This document shows, in pieces, positions 52,801 to 59,219 of a stretch of DNA of 64,000 bases. This DNA is from Tolypeutes matacus (taxonomy: Eukaryota > Chordata > Mammalia > Cingulata > Chlamyphoridae): NCBI GenBank assembly GCA_026826555.1, contig JAKSZT010053769.1:9284907-9348906 (forward strand), written 5' to 3'. Position numbers and translations under genes: made by a program. Positions within the stretch are counted from its first letter, which is position 1. Every line of letters starts with the position of its first letter. The notes beneath the pieces were generated by a model, which ran no database searches, had not been told where the DNA came from, and saw nothing but the letters and a program-made list of their open reading frames with translations.

Positions 52801-54012
52801 GCACATTTTTAGGAAGCCTTTCACAAATTAAGTGGTCAAATCGATAGTCAGTGGCTTGTACTACAATTTGGGCCCGGGCCGGTGACAGCAGCGTGAGCTC
52901 CAGCACCACTGGCCGGCTGGGCAGCTGGGTCGCCCATGGCAGAAGGCGGGCGCTTCACGTCCCCAGCTCCGGGACCCTGCCTCCCCTTCTCCGGGACTCG
53001 GTGCCCAGGTGGAGAAAAAGAGATAAACAACACTTTAAGGTATGCAGGAAGCAGTGAGCCAGAAGCTCTTACATAAAAAATTAAGAAAAAAAAAAAACTG
53101 GCCAAAAGCATCTCTTGGGCTCCCACGCAGCGGTGCCTGCTTCCTTCCCTTTCTACAAGTTTTTTTAGTTCGTTTGAAAAAAAGTTTGTATTGCTTACCT
53201 CTGAACACAAAATGTACAGTTAGAAAATAGAAAAAAAGTCCTTTAAAAAGGTAAAAAATTAAAAAAAAAAAAAAAAAGGGAAATTAGGTCACTTTCACAA
53301 TCCCACCACCCATTGACACATTTGGGTAATTAACTCTCAAGTGTTTTTAAAACCCAGTTGAGACTAATGCGTAACTGGATCTTACTATGCACGCGGCTTG
53401 AGATGGGGGGCGGGGGGGGGGGCGTGTGTTTTAAACTTCGCCTTATGGCGTTGCCATTTCCCCATGTGGTTACAAATTCCTTGAAAACATTTATAAAACT
53501 TCTAGAACAAACACCAGTATTCAGGTTAGACTGGTCGTCGACTATGTTTTTGAAAAAAAGTACACTTTTCTGAAACTTCCTTATCTCTGTGCCAATTCCC
53601 GGAGGAAGTGGGGGGCACGCACCAAAAAAAGGCCCCTGGGCCCCAAGAGCACTGCAAACGTGGCCGCTGCACTTCAGCGGCCTCCCAGTTTGCATCCCCA
53701 TCGAAACGCATCCTCACCTGAGGCCCGCGGTCATAGTGACCTGGCCTGCGACCCCCGGACACCCACCGGGGCGGAGGCGGGGCGCTCCAGTCCCGGTGGC
53801 ACAAACGTGACCTAAGGCGCACACCTGCGGGGCGCGCCCACTGCGGCGTTCGCGGGACTGAGCACGCCTCATCCACAGCGCAGCGGCCAAGGGCCACGTT
53901 TCCACCCCCGGGCGGGGAGGAGGGCCCGGGCGCGAAGGCAGGCAGGCCGGGGAAGCGTCCCGACTGCGGCGGGCGGCCGGACCCTCACCTGGGAGCGAGT
54001 CGCCAACTCCAT
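4872..54012 (-). CDS. CDCA7L: CDCA7L (cell division cycle associated 7 like; JPO2/R1/RAM2), complete coding region in ten exons
   Basis: Ten exons with AG/GT borders join to 1368 nt, 455 residues plus TAA; the human protein is about the same length. Coding spans from the 5' end are 54012-53989, 18868-18728, 14045-13911, 10803-10423, 8931-8860, 8756-8586, 7956-7831, 6834-6685, 5661-5525 and 4902-4872. Residues 22-29 (DDEEFIGF) and 79-86 (ETEDFEGF) match the E-x-E-x-F-x-G-F type motif with which JPO2 binds LEDGF/p75. Residues 130-137 (PRRSRRRR) look like a nuclear localisation signal. Cysteines 354, 357, 368, 373, 381, 384, 404, 407, 411, 413, 416 and 423 form the CDCA7-type zinc-finger domain. 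The family is nuclear; JPO2 is known as a MYC partner and as a repressor of the MAOA promoter. The ATG has A at -3 and G at +4. No inactivating change is seen. Confidence 0.96.
5525..5661 (-). CDS. CDCA7L: CDCA7L coding exon 9, second half of zinc-finger domain
   Basis: This 137-nt exon encodes [20 protein letters not shown], then [20 protein letters not shown] and KEYLE. Its final AG joins C of exon 10 to give serine. It contains cysteines 404, 407, 411, 413, 416 and 423. It is the only coding exon that ends out of phase 0. Confidence 0.96.
5662..6684. repeat. CDCA7L intron 8 with a MIR element
   Basis: A MIR-type core (gggcagtggttacgagcaca, then gactctggagccagactgcc) is visible from about 6185 to 6330 on the + strand. 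Nothing else is recognised in the intron. Confidence 0.6.
6685..6834 (-). CDS. CDCA7L: CDCA7L coding exon 8, first half of zinc-finger domain
   Basis: This 150-nt exon (50 codons, phase 0) encodes [20 protein letters not shown], then [20 protein letters not shown] and ends SALLDP before GTAGGA. It contains two CxxC pairs (354/357 and 381/384) plus cysteines 368 and 373. Confidence 0.96.
6835..7830. other. CDCA7L intron 7, no gene or clear repeat
   Basis: Apart from an A-tract near 7467-7486 and AT-rich DNA, nothing is recognised. Confidence 0.5.
7831..7956 (-). CDS. CDCA7L: CDCA7L coding exon 7
   Basis: This 126-nt exon (42 codons, phase 0) encodes [20 protein letters not shown] and [20 protein letters not shown]. 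The donor is GTAAAT. It leads directly into the cysteine-rich domain. Confidence 0.95.
8400..8546 (+). repeat. MER5-type hAT element
   Basis: It begins cagtggttcttctcagggtg and ends with the inverted-repeat remnant ccactgg. Inside is the MER5 core agcatcagcaccacctggga. It lies in CDCA7L intron 6. Confidence 0.75.
8586..8756 (-). CDS. CDCA7L: CDCA7L coding exon 6
   Basis: This 171-nt exon (57 codons, phase 0) encodes [20 protein letters not shown] and then [16 protein letters not shown] to RRRKTISG. The donor is GTATTT. The basic, highly conserved text is typical of the CDCA7/CDCA7L family just before the zinc-finger domain. Confidence 0.95.
8860..8931 (-). CDS. CDCA7L: CDCA7L coding exon 5
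   Basis: This 72-nt exon encodes [16 protein letters not shown] and VRTPNSAS. The donor is GTAAGT. The intron that follows it is only 103 bp (8757-8859). Confidence 0.94.
8932..10422. other. CDCA7L intron 4, MIR remnant
   Basis: A MIR-like stretch (about 9165-9300, with the ttgaatcctgacttggctaa text) is recognisable on the + strand. The rest is AT-rich unique sequence. Confidence 0.5.
10423..10803 (-). CDS. CDCA7L: CDCA7L coding exon 4, charged linker and nuclear localisation signal
   Basis: This is the largest coding exon, 381 nt (127 codons, phase 0). It starts [12 protein letters not shown] and ends MNIKENKAM before GTAAGG. It is rich in acidic runs, KKx and RRRR clusters and serines, so it is probably disordered. 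The [10 protein letters not shown] cluster is the best nuclear localisation candidate. Confidence 0.95.
12119..12158. repeat. Perfect 12-bp inverted repeat (hairpin)
   Basis: The arm atatgctgcttc (12119-12130) is perfectly complementary to gaagcagcatat (12147-12158), with a 16-nt loop. The complementarity does not extend beyond the arms. Confidence 0.85.
12400..12690 (-). repeat. Ancient L1 3' UTR fragment
   Basis: The + strand reads as the complement of an old L1M-type 3' end, with acataacttaaaatttacca, then acattcacaatgttgtataa. It lies in CDCA7L intron 3. Confidence 0.65.
13911..14045 (-). CDS. CDCA7L: CDCA7L coding exon 3, second LEDGF-binding-type motif
   Basis: This 135-nt exon (45 codons, phase 0) encodes [20 protein letters not shown], then [16 protein letters not shown] and NVNSNPEIM. 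The donor is GTAATA. It holds the second motif of the form E-x-E-x-F-x-G-F. Confidence 0.95.
15573..15780 (-). mobile_element. DAS-type SINE (armadillo tRNA-derived SINE) with 14-bp target-site duplication
   Basis: Read on the - strand, a tRNA-like head (box-B-like gttcggttcctg) is followed by a tail with acacagagagcacgcagcaa and a T/A-rich end. The duplication tataaacaattttt is seen at 15573-15586 and 15767-15780. Perfect 14-bp flanks suggest a fairly recent insertion. This layout supports the armadillo assignment. Confidence 0.85.
16490..16615 (+). repeat. MIR element
   Basis: The text gggacttgagcaagttactt followed by cacctccctgaccttcagtc is the MIR core. Confidence 0.7.
16734..17155 (+). 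repeat. MLT1-type MaLR LTR (ERVL-MaLR)
   Basis: It contains the MaLR landmarks gttgaagttctaacccccaa, gggcctcaatccaacatggc, and the 3' block tgtgtgacaataaattcctg before gttgtttaagtc. It is a solitary LTR with no internal region next to it. Confidence 0.8.
18728..18868 (-). CDS. CDCA7L: CDCA7L coding exon 2, first LEDGF-binding-type motif
   Basis: This 141-nt exon (47 codons, phase 0 at both ends) begins [20 protein letters not shown] and ends LESGKK before a GTACGG donor. It carries the acidic motif DDEEFIGF and a serine/glutamate-rich stretch ([16 protein letters not shown]) that looks like a phospho-acceptor or PEST-like region. Confidence 0.95.
19350..21480 (-). repeat. L1, 5'-truncated, antisense to the + strand
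   Basis: On the - strand it reads end-of-ORF2 and 3' UTR. A peptide from 20990 to 20742 with [20 protein letters not shown] and [12 protein letters not shown] is L1 ORF2. The + strand shows the complementary text ttgggtatatacctagaaat and gaatattccattgtgtgtat. It lies in the same orientation as CDCA7L. Confidence 0.85.
21600..23990 (-). repeat. Old L1M-type 3' UTR and derived sequence
   Basis: The + strand has the complement of old L1 3' UTR text: ttaaggtggtatctgccaga, ttcttcccctggaatcatca and taatagaatctgagtacctc. It is strongly diverged and probably interrupted. Confidence 0.55.
24354..24690 (-). pseudogene. Probable retrocopy 3' end (parent unknown)
   Basis: On the - strand the stretch ends in A19 (24372-24354), and AATAAA at 24387-24382 sits 9 nt before it. 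That is the layout of a reverse-transcribed mRNA end. The sequence may continue after a MaLR LTR to about 25560, where a short frame reading [19 protein letters not shown] precedes a TAG. I do not recognise the parent gene; an unknown SINE or L1 transduction is the alternative. Confidence 0.4.
24690..25098 (+). repeat. MLT1-type MaLR LTR
   Basis: It has ttgaactcctaactcccagt, gggccctaatccaatgactg and the 3' block acaataaatttctgttgttt. The flanks share aagcacc (24684-24690 region and after 25096), a plausible target duplication. Confidence 0.75.
25100..26800. other. Intron 1 segment without a recognised gene
   Basis: The sequence is mostly unique and AT-rich. An open frame at 25616-25819 (+) encodes 67 residues ([20 protein letters not shown], then [14 protein letters not shown]) that I do not recognise. 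No splice context or start context supports a gene. Confidence 0.35.
26820..27890 (+). repeat. L1 3' UTR fragment ending in poly(A)
   Basis: It starts in tgaatgacccttgaggacat and gagtgaaataagccagacac and ends caataaaaaaaaaa at about 27886. The final 240 bp are shared with the L1-like tail at 44706-44940. Confidence 0.75.
28080..29098 (+). repeat. L1 ORF2 end and 3' UTR
   Basis: It begins in aagaagcacatgaaaagatg, then aaaccacaatgagataccat, and ends in an A-rich tail at about 29098. A second L1 3' end lies just upstream, at 26820-27890. Confidence 0.8.
29395..31650 (+). repeat. L1 ORF2 fragment (endonuclease end and reverse transcriptase), decayed
   Basis: Broken frames carry L1 ORF2 text: [14 protein letters not shown] near 30425, [20 protein letters not shown] near 30602 and [20 protein letters not shown] near 31145. 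Frameshifts and stops show it is inactive. The true 3' end is replaced by an inverted 3' UTR piece from about 31650. Confidence 0.85.
31047..31105 (+). repeat. GA-rich simple repeat
   Basis: A run of aag/agg/gaa units has expanded inside the decayed L1 ORF2. Confidence 0.8.
31650..32184 (-). repeat. Inverted L1 3' UTR piece
   Basis: The + strand here is the complement of L1 3' UTR text found elsewhere in the window (agtttgtaacaaa and tgtaagttcac type blocks, reversed). It appears to continue after the LTR, from about 32635 to 32900. It abuts a sense L1 ORF2 fragment. Confidence 0.6.
32185..32629 (+). repeat. ERVL-like solitary LTR
   Basis: It starts tgttaggctaatgtgtcaac and ends agaaccctgactaataca, with aatcagttgaatgccttaaa inside. 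The same framework is seen at 34545-34968, 62111-62458 and, reversed, at 45291-45675. It interrupts the inverted L1 3' UTR. Confidence 0.7.
33240..33940 (+). repeat. L1 ORF2 3' fragment, rearranged
   Basis: Strings such as aaaaactaactcaaaataaa and aatctttgtgatcttggatc are L1 ORF2 text on the + strand. The L1 seems to resume at 34437-34544 and 34969-35150, between and after two LTR insertions. Confidence 0.6.
33945..34436 (+). repeat. Xenarthran MaLR-like solitary LTR, copy 1
   Basis: It begins tgtggtactttgaggttttt and has tgtgggtgtgaacccactgt, then ends ctttcagcaaactaaaataa before ca. It shares its framework with 38336-38804 and 50304-50752 and with the partial copy at 1740-1890. Confidence 0.7.
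34545..34968 (+). repeat. ERVL-like solitary LTR
   Basis: It starts tgatggttaattttatgtgt and contains tttccagcctgccagcccac and gtgagccaattcctaaagat. This is a typical mammalian ERVL-class LTR text. Confidence 0.75.
35260..35375 (+). repeat. MIR-like fragment
   Basis: The end block, ggagaggcaaaccccagcct through tactcaggggcacacagttt, resembles the MIR 3' region. Confidence 0.45.
35690..36290 (+). repeat. L2 3' region
   Basis: The order of blocks is that of L2: ctggcttcccatcacaggac, gcctgctcaatgttctccaa, cctgccttggggcctttgcc, atgtctctgctcaaatgtat and the end tggcatagagtaggaactca before a gaatgaa-rich tail. Confidence 0.75.
36421..36615 (+). repeat. MIR element
   Basis: It has gaatgaccttggccacatct and the 3' block agaatgcctggtacacagta followed by agcactcaatac. 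Confidence 0.7.
37080..37320. repeat. Possible ancient interspersed repeat, family not identified
   Basis: The text cattccaggacccaggttga with aaaccacagtggcatcaaac resembles a common old mammalian repeat. I cannot name the family. Confidence 0.3.
37370..37690 (+). repeat. L1-type 3' end unit, copy 1
   Basis: It is nearly collinear with 63000-63320: aggtg-aat-tgggggcatttt at the start, gtaaactataatcca, ctccaaaatgtgttcat, catatgggaatccc and ttttttatgtaacattt at the end. A poly(A)-like tail follows. I take it as a xenarthran L1 3' UTR or a short element that uses it. Confidence 0.55.
38336..38804 (+). repeat. Xenarthran MaLR-like solitary LTR, copy 2
   Basis: It starts tgtggtggtttgaagctgta, contains gaactcattggaagtaggac and ends gcctaggaaactaagaca. 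It is similar along its whole length to 50304-50752. Confidence 0.75.
40761..40809 (+). repeat. A-tract with (TA)n and (CA)n microsatellite
   Basis: A14 is followed by TA dinucleotides and then CA dinucleotides, inside L1 ORF2. Confidence 0.9.
43979..44001 (+). other. Hairpin 1 of composite element, copy A
   Basis: ccctgatt (43979-43986) pairs perfectly with aatcaggg (43994-44001) around a 7-nt loop. It is kept in copy B with one T:G pair. Confidence 0.8.
44044..44070 (+). other. Hairpin 2 of composite element, copy A
   Basis: cagacctag (44044-44052) pairs perfectly with ctaggtctg (44062-44070), 9-bp stem and 9-nt loop. In copy B the stem is 10 bp. Confidence 0.8.
44288..44496 (+). repeat. 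GC-rich minisatellite in composite element, copy A
   Basis: About eight imperfect units of 22-28 bp each carry the core ccaggcccc or tcaggcccc. The matching region in copy B has two units. It is CpG-rich compared with the flanks. Confidence 0.8.
45291..45675 (-). mobile_element. Solitary ERVL-like LTR inserted in L1, with 5-bp duplication
   Basis: The + strand reads tgtgttagttagggttctcc at one end and catcaca at the other, so the LTR (TG...CA) is 385 bp and lies on the - strand. It is bounded by cagcc at 45286-45290 and 45676-45680. The L1 text ttattcagcc / cagccatacaaagga is cut exactly there. Confidence 0.85.
46181..47950. other. Intron 1 segment, no gene seen
   Basis: Unique-looking sequence with a (TC)n microsatellite at about 47121-47144. 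Nothing else is recognised. Confidence 0.5.
47121..47144 (+). repeat. (TC)n microsatellite
   Basis: A run of TC dinucleotides is followed by a C-tract. Confidence 0.85.
47951..48061 (-). mobile_element. DAS-type tRNA-derived SINE
   Basis: On the - strand the tRNA-like head reads tagctcagtggttgagtgct, as in a box A, followed by cccacatacaaggtctccga. The tail is rich in A and caaaa units. Confidence 0.75.
48062..48181 (-). mobile_element. DAS-type tRNA-derived SINE, second tandem copy
   Basis: It has the same layout and orientation as the SINE just to its left (tgtagctcaagggttgacca type head and caggttcccggtttgtttcc). The two may be a dimer or two nested insertions. Confidence 0.7.
48185..48335 (-). 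repeat. Old L1 3' end fragment
   Basis: The + strand reads ttttattgaaatgcaacata and gtaatcaccacccagatcaa, the complement of an L1M-type 3' end. Confidence 0.5.
48336..49500. other. Intron 1 segment, no gene seen
   Basis: No repeat or coding feature is recognised. Confidence 0.45.
49535..49725 (+). repeat. MIR element
   Basis: It follows MIR from caggcagtggctctggagac to gaagattaaatgtggtaact. Confidence 0.7.
49863..50058 (+). mobile_element. Short hAT-type DNA transposon with 8-bp target duplication
   Basis: The ends caggggttcttaac and gttaaaaacccttg are inverted repeats (11 of 14 match). The duplication aattaggg is perfect at 49855-49862 and 50059-50066. An 8-bp duplication is the mark of the hAT superfamily. 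It is 196 bp long, so it is non-autonomous. A15-rich tract inside may be secondary. Confidence 0.85.
50304..50752 (+). mobile_element. Xenarthran MaLR-like solitary LTR, copy 3, with 5-bp duplication
   Basis: The 449-bp LTR starts tgtaagggtttaaagctgta and ends gaaaactaaaaca. ctatg is duplicated at 50299-50303 and 50753-50757. It has a taataaag signal near the 3' end. Intact ends make it the reference copy for the others in this window. Confidence 0.85.
50760..52850. other. Intron 1 segment, no gene seen
   Basis: AT-rich sequence with A-tracts (for example near 52247-52260 and 52664-52683). No repeat family or coding exon is recognised. Confidence 0.45.
52868..53012. promoter_or_regulatory. 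Small GC-rich islet in intron 1, about 1 kb inside the gene
   Basis: A sharp rise in GC, with CpGs and ggcccgggccgg, stands out in AT-rich intron. On the - strand an open frame reads [17 protein letters not shown] and [18 protein letters not shown]. It could be an alternative first exon of CDCA7L, an enhancer-like element or a fragment of a retrocopy. The sequence does not decide. Confidence 0.4.
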
Positions 54013-54460
54013 TCTTCCTAACGGGACTCCAGCCTCCTCCCAGCACGCGGCCACGGGAGCCTGGCTCGCCACGGGCCGGGCGCACCGAGAACGCCCAGCG
54101 GCCGCACTGCCAGCGCGCTCCGCCCGGAGCTCGGGCGGGCCAAGGGAGGGGCGCACTTGGCGCCCGGGACAGGGGGAGCGCGCCGCGCCGCCGCCTCCGC
54201 GCCGCCTCGCTGGACCCCGAGGCGCGGAACACTGATCCAACTTGGCTACCAGAGGATTTCAGTTCGCTGGCGGCGCAAGAGGTGGGCTGCATTTGGGCGC
54301 GGCTGGAGGCGGCTATCCGTGTTGGGGCGCTGGGCACCCCCCTGCAGCTGAGAGAGGGAGTGGAGCGGTCCTGCCGGGTTCGCGCGGGAGAAATGAGAGG
54401 GGCCTGTCCCGGCGCTGTTTCCAGCTGGCCCGCCCCGCCGCGCTGCTGCTGGCCGCTTGG
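53560..54460 (-). promoter_or_regulatory. CDCA7L: CpG island promoter of CDCA7L
   Basis: This stretch of about 0.9 kb is strikingly GC- and CpG-rich compared with AT-rich flanks, and it surrounds the first coding exon. GC-box-like strings such as ggggcgg and gggcggg are frequent. A TTGGCGCC string near 54155 resembles an E2F site, which would fit a proliferation-linked gene; this is inference. No TATA box is obvious, so dispersed initiation is expected. Confidence 0.8.
53989..54012 (-). CDS. CDCA7L: CDCA7L coding exon 1
   Basis: The exon encodes MELATRSQ and ends at CAG before a GTGAGG donor. It lies in the CpG island. The start context (purine at -3, G at +4) is good. The exon ends in phase 0 and is followed by an intron of about 35 kb. 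Confidence 0.93.
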
Positions 54461-54764
54461 AGGGTATATTCAAGCTTGTGCCCTGCAGCGTGAGCTTTTG
54501 CTGCAATCGATGCCTCAGATTCGGGAAAGGATTTTTGGGGCCACTTCAGGGCTTACTTTGTTTTGTTATTTTAAAAGGGCGGGTATCTTACGCCTCCCAA
54601 AACTTTGCTGCAGGGTTCACTTTGCAAATTAGGGAACCAAGGTTTCTTTACAAAGGACCAGGGTGCGGGCCCTGCAAAACCCCTGGAACTTTAGAGAATC
54701 TTTGTTACACGCAGGTCTCACCTCACTAGACAGAACTCCTAGCGGGCAGGAGTCCTGGTTAATT

Positions 54765-54900
54765 TAACGAATACTGACTGAGCACTTACAAGTATCAAGC
54801 ACTGTGTTAGGCGTGGGAACACAATGATGAATAACAAAAATAGGCCCCTACTCTCATGGAACTTATAGTCTAGGAGCCAGCCACCAGGGCTAATCAAATA
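54765..54900 (+). repeat. L2-type fragment
   Basis: The order gagcacttacaagtatcaag, cactgtgttaggcgtgggaa, ctcatggaacttatagtcta is the familiar L2 text. Confidence 0.65.
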
Positions 54901-57113
54901 CCGATACTAATAGTACATAGATGCAATGGAGGAAAAGTTTGGTGATACCAAGAGGGAGACAACTTGGGGGGGGGGGGCGGTGCGCAGGGAAAACTTCTTA
55001 GAGCTCACCTGTGACGAGTGAAGAATTAAGTGGATTGAGACCGCTCAAGGTCTGAAGTGTATATTGGGGAGCCTGGTAGGTGGAACTGTCCTGAAATCAT
55101 AGCAGGTTTGCAGGGCAGTGTTGAGGCCTATTGAGATTGTGATCAGGAGTTCATAGTGGAATAGTCGCTCTGCATGAGACCTTCTGCGGCCCCTCTTGGC
55201 TCCTTGGGATCTGACATTTATCTTTTGCTTGATGAAGAAGTGAATGAAGCCCGCCAAACATTTACTCAAGTTTGAGAAGAAAACGTCTGGGAACTGCCTG
55301 CCTGCCTTCCTCCACTGGCTCAGCAAACATTTGTTATTTGCTTTCCCTGTTCCAGAACTTCTGGTTTAGTAAGACCAATAAAACATTGTTTGACTTTAGA
55401 AAAGGTTTTGTTTTCTTTTAATTGGCTATTGTAAGCTATTGATTATAACCACTTTCACTTTTGTTATGCTTTAGAGTTTTCTTCACTACTGTAGCTCCCT
55501 GAATCCTCCCAAGTTCTGACAGATTCTTAATGTCCTCACTTTTTAAATAAGGACATGGAATTGGAAAAGATACATTAAAAGAAAGACCCCTGACACCCAG
55601 ATAGTAAGTGACAGCAGCAGACCGCCAAACTGGAAGTAGTTTCTTATGCCTCCAGGCCTAACATTCTTTCTGTTATTCTTTACTTCTTCCCTTTGACTAC
55701 CAGGAAGCTCAGAGTTAAAATTATTTAATCAGAGCTCTTTTGGTATAATTAATTCCCCATAAATCAATGATCTGATTTGCATTTATTTCTTTTAATTGTA
55801 AGTTGCATAAAATCCCTTTTGGAAAGGGAGTTTAAATTTTAGAAATGGTCAGATTTTGCAAAGCAATTAAAGCATCCTAGGTATTACCTGGAACTACTGA
55901 GTTTTCCTGCCTTGGAAATTTGCCTTAACCAGCTCTAAGTCTTCATATGGCAAACTGGAAACTTTCTTCCTTTGCCTGCAAAGCCTATGTATTTGGATGG
56001 TATTTTGTATTACATTCTATAGGGCTATGTTTCATTGTCAGATTTTGATTCCATTATGTTATAGAAGTCTTTTGGGAAATCCCTAAGGAACCAGGGAATT
56101 TTTAACATCACCTTGTGATGATACTTCCCTCTCACAGGTATTGATGGGGTTAAAAACCTGTGAGCATTGGGTTTTAGTACAGCACTGCAAGAATGTGTGT
56201 CTCTTCCCAGAAGCAATAATATACATGTTGCAGCAGAGGAAAAGAAAAGATAATGTTTGCAAAATTCCTTTTAGACATCTCCATCTCTGCTTGCTTGCAA
56301 ATATCTCTAAGAATAAAAAAAAATTTGTTCCATAGTACCTTGAACAAGGTAAGAAATTTGTGATTAGATGCCACCATTGAACCTGATTTAAATGAAATGA
56401 GAGAATTTTGATTGGATATCAGCCCTGGCCTACAATTTTTGCTCTTTAAAAGGAATCAAAAGACAAAACATCTTGCCCTTACTCTGAAGTAATGGCCTGT
56501 CCTTTACACAGAGCTTAATTCTGGGCAAACCCCTCTGTCCATCCTTTATAACAGAGGATGATGCCAGTCTGGTGTTCTGGACAGCTCAGCAAAAAATCCA
56601 CCTTTGGGCGAGAACTGGAAGCAATGTGAATACTATTTGAATACTGCTTAGCATTATATTTGATCACAAATAAAAAAAGGGACAGTTAAACAAGATAAAC
56701 CCCCTGGTCTCAATCTCTTGGTTTCTTGAAATATCCATCTCATTGTGGTTAGGTAAGACTTAGCCTAGAAAGAAGAGGCATCCCTAAATTGGAAAAACAA
56801 TCAGAGATAAAATTTCCAAGCTGTTACAGAATAAAAGATCTAGAATTGAGTCTCCTGTGACAAAGTCACCATTTAACAATGACTGGGTGCCTTTCTTTCA
56901 TTACAACCCTGGTATTCCTTCTTCCTGAATTGACATGCCAAGATAATACCATCAGCCTCACACAGGATCTGGACAATCAATAATCGGATGCCTTCATATA
57001 TTGGGTGCAGAAATGTATACTTTATAATGAAATTTTAATGCCAACATAGACATGGTCCACACTTTAATGTGGCAAAATTTGTTCCAGATGATCACTTGCT
57101 TTTTGTAACCTGA

Positions 57114-57159
57114 TAGTATACGTACACTAATATGTGTAGTATACGTACACTAATATGTG
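57114..57159. repeat. Perfect tandem duplication of a 23-bp unit
   Basis: The unit at 57114-57136 is repeated without change at 57137-57159. Within it tagtatacgta is close to palindromic. Confidence 0.9.
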
Positions 57160-58070
57160 TATTATATAATGCTGTGCCTATTACGAATTAATAGCGGTAA
57201 CAATAGCAGCTAACTTCATGAGCACTTAGTGCAGTAAGCCCTATGCTTTTACTTTTTGTGCACTCTCATTTACTCCTTCAACTGTGACAGTTCCCCATCT
57301 GCTCCCCAAAAGGTGTTGTGAGAGTCTCTGAAGCAATATTTTCAAAGCATTTGGAATTTCTTCTATTAGAGATGCTATGTAAATTCCAAATAAGATTAAT
57401 GCAATCCATATTTTATAAGTTTTTACAAAATGGAAAGTGTGTAATTCATAATTTAATCTGTGAACTTAAAAATGATTTTAACTAGGCACTGACAATAAAA
57501 AGATGAAAGTGAAAACAGGTTAAACAAATAACTCTCACCTTTCCAAGAACTTATTTATTATAAATGAAAATGGTAATGATCCACTTCTAATTAGTGATAC
57601 CAACAGGCGTCCCTGTGGTACATAGTTTTAAAGAGCTAAGTTTTCTCAAAATGATTATATAGATAGCATTTTTTTAAGTAATTTATAAAATAATATAGCA
57701 TTCAGAATAAATTTGTCTATAAAACAACTTAAATTCCTTCGTAAATGACAAAAGCCTTAAAACATTTTGTTAGTTCAATAAAAAATGCAGAATATTTTTA
57801 AAAGCAGGGTTTTAATTTCTATTTTGTCAAAGCTGAAATAACAAACTATCTAGTATTTCAAAAAAGAATTTCAAAGGCTCAATATTACAGTATTAAGGAA
57901 TCTTTATTGCTTCAGCTATGGTCAGTAATTTCAGTTGTTTGCTAACCCACGTTCAGTATTTGGCAAACAATAACAATATCTGGGATCACAAAATGGAAAA
58001 ATTAGGATCAAAAATGTAAAACTTCTCTAACTACTTGGCTATACAAATGTTTTTTAGAACTATTATTTTT

Positions 58071-58156
58071 GGGGGGTGCGGGGTGGGGAAGACAACAGAG
58101 ATTGAACCTCATACCTGGGAATCAGATGCTCAACCACTGAGCTATACCCACTTCTT
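58071..58156 (-). mobile_element. DAS-type tRNA-derived SINE, truncated
   Basis: The - strand has gtatagctcagtggttgagc as box-A-like head and ggtatgaggttcaatctctg as box-B-like part. The tail is missing. Confidence 0.7.
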
Positions 58157-58384
58157 TTTGAAGAAGGAACTTTCCAGGTTTTATAGAATTTCTGAAGTCG
58201 TTACCAACAAGCACTTTTTCACTTGGAATGATCATGTATTCATATGCCTGTGATAAGACAAAAATTAAATCTGTGATAGCAGAAAATCTGTGGATTTGAG
58301 TCAGTTGTGGATTCTTTTAATCTTTTAAATTTCCCGTGACTGTAATTAGCAGGTAAGTTAGGGAGCTATTGGTTGAGTCTAGCT

Positions 58385-58570
58385 CAGTGGTTTGCAAAGT
58401 GGTCCTCAGACCAGCAACATCGATATCACCTGGGCTCTGCTTAGAAATTCAAATTTTGGGGCTCCACCCCAGACCTTCTGAATAAAAAACTCTGGGGGTG
58501 GAGCCTAGCAATCTGAGTTTTAATCACCATCCAGGTGATTCTGATCCTCACTGTGGTGTAAGAATCATTG
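58385..58570 (+). repeat. MER5A-type hAT element
   Basis: It starts cagtggtttgcaaagtggtc and has ctccaccccagaccttctga and the ctctgggggtggagcctagc block. It is close to full length for this family. Confidence 0.85.
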
Positions 58571-58729
58571 AACTTAATTTTCCCCATCTGTAAAATGGGG
58601 ATACCACATATCTGCCTGACCCATCTAACAGTATTCTTGCCAAGATGAACAATAGTAGCAGAAGTTCTTGTATTTTGAGAAAGGGAGTATTGCAGACACT
58701 AGTAAAGTAGGAATAATAGTAGTAATCCC

Positions 58730-58910
58730 TCCATTTATTGAGGACTAACCATGTTCCAGGAACTGTTTACACGTGATTTCACTCAGCCATCACCACAGAC
58801 AGGTGATGTAAATAATACTATCCTCAATTTTCAAACAAGAAAACTGAGGCTTTGAGGATTTAAGAAACCTACCCAAACTAACCCAGGCGAGCTAAGCTAG
58901 AACACAGATT
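58730..58910 (+). repeat. MIR/L2-type fragment
   Basis: tttattgaggactaaccatg, then ttttcaaacaagaaaactga and ggctttgaggatttaagaaa, is the text of MIR/L2 family ends. Confidence 0.55.
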
Positions 58911-59219
58911 TGCCAAAGTACAAAAGCTGTACTCTTTCCCTTTTGCCTTTATTCAGGTAGTTTGAGGGGGAGGGGGAAATGGGAACTAGATTCTTCATGT
59001 ACTATCATCCCATTATTTACTATGACTGGGATTTTTATACCTTCACCCCAATGTGTTTCTGAAAGTGATATTTCTCCATTTTAGCAGGTGTTCCTGAATT
59101 CTTTTCAAGGGTTTTCCCCCTACACAAACGCCTCTCTTTTCAAAAATCTACAGGTGGTCTAGTGTTTAATGTGGCTAAATTTGTCCTAGATAGTCACTCA
59201 TTTCTGGTAATCCGATCAC

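Larger units (their letters stand above)
18869..53988 (-). other. CDCA7L intron 1 (about 35 kb, repeat-dense)
   Basis: The interval runs from the exon 1 donor (GT at 53988-53987) to the exon 2 acceptor (AG at 18870-18869). It is dominated by L1, LTR and SINE insertions, listed separately. No additional host coding exon is supported in it. Confidence 0.85.
54461..58064. other. Intergenic DNA upstream of CDCA7L, no gene seen
   Basis: An L2/MIR-like block (about 54770-54900, with tactgactgagcacttacaa and aggcgtgggaacacaatgat) and a 23-bp tandem duplication at 57114-57159 are the only structures recognised. Confidence 0.5.

Noticed and set aside
53714..54337. A 207-residue open frame on the - strand across the CpG island
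   Set aside because: It is arginine-, alanine- and proline-rich, as chance frames in CpG islands are. It runs in a different frame from the true CDCA7L start at 54012 and crosses the GTGAGG donor.
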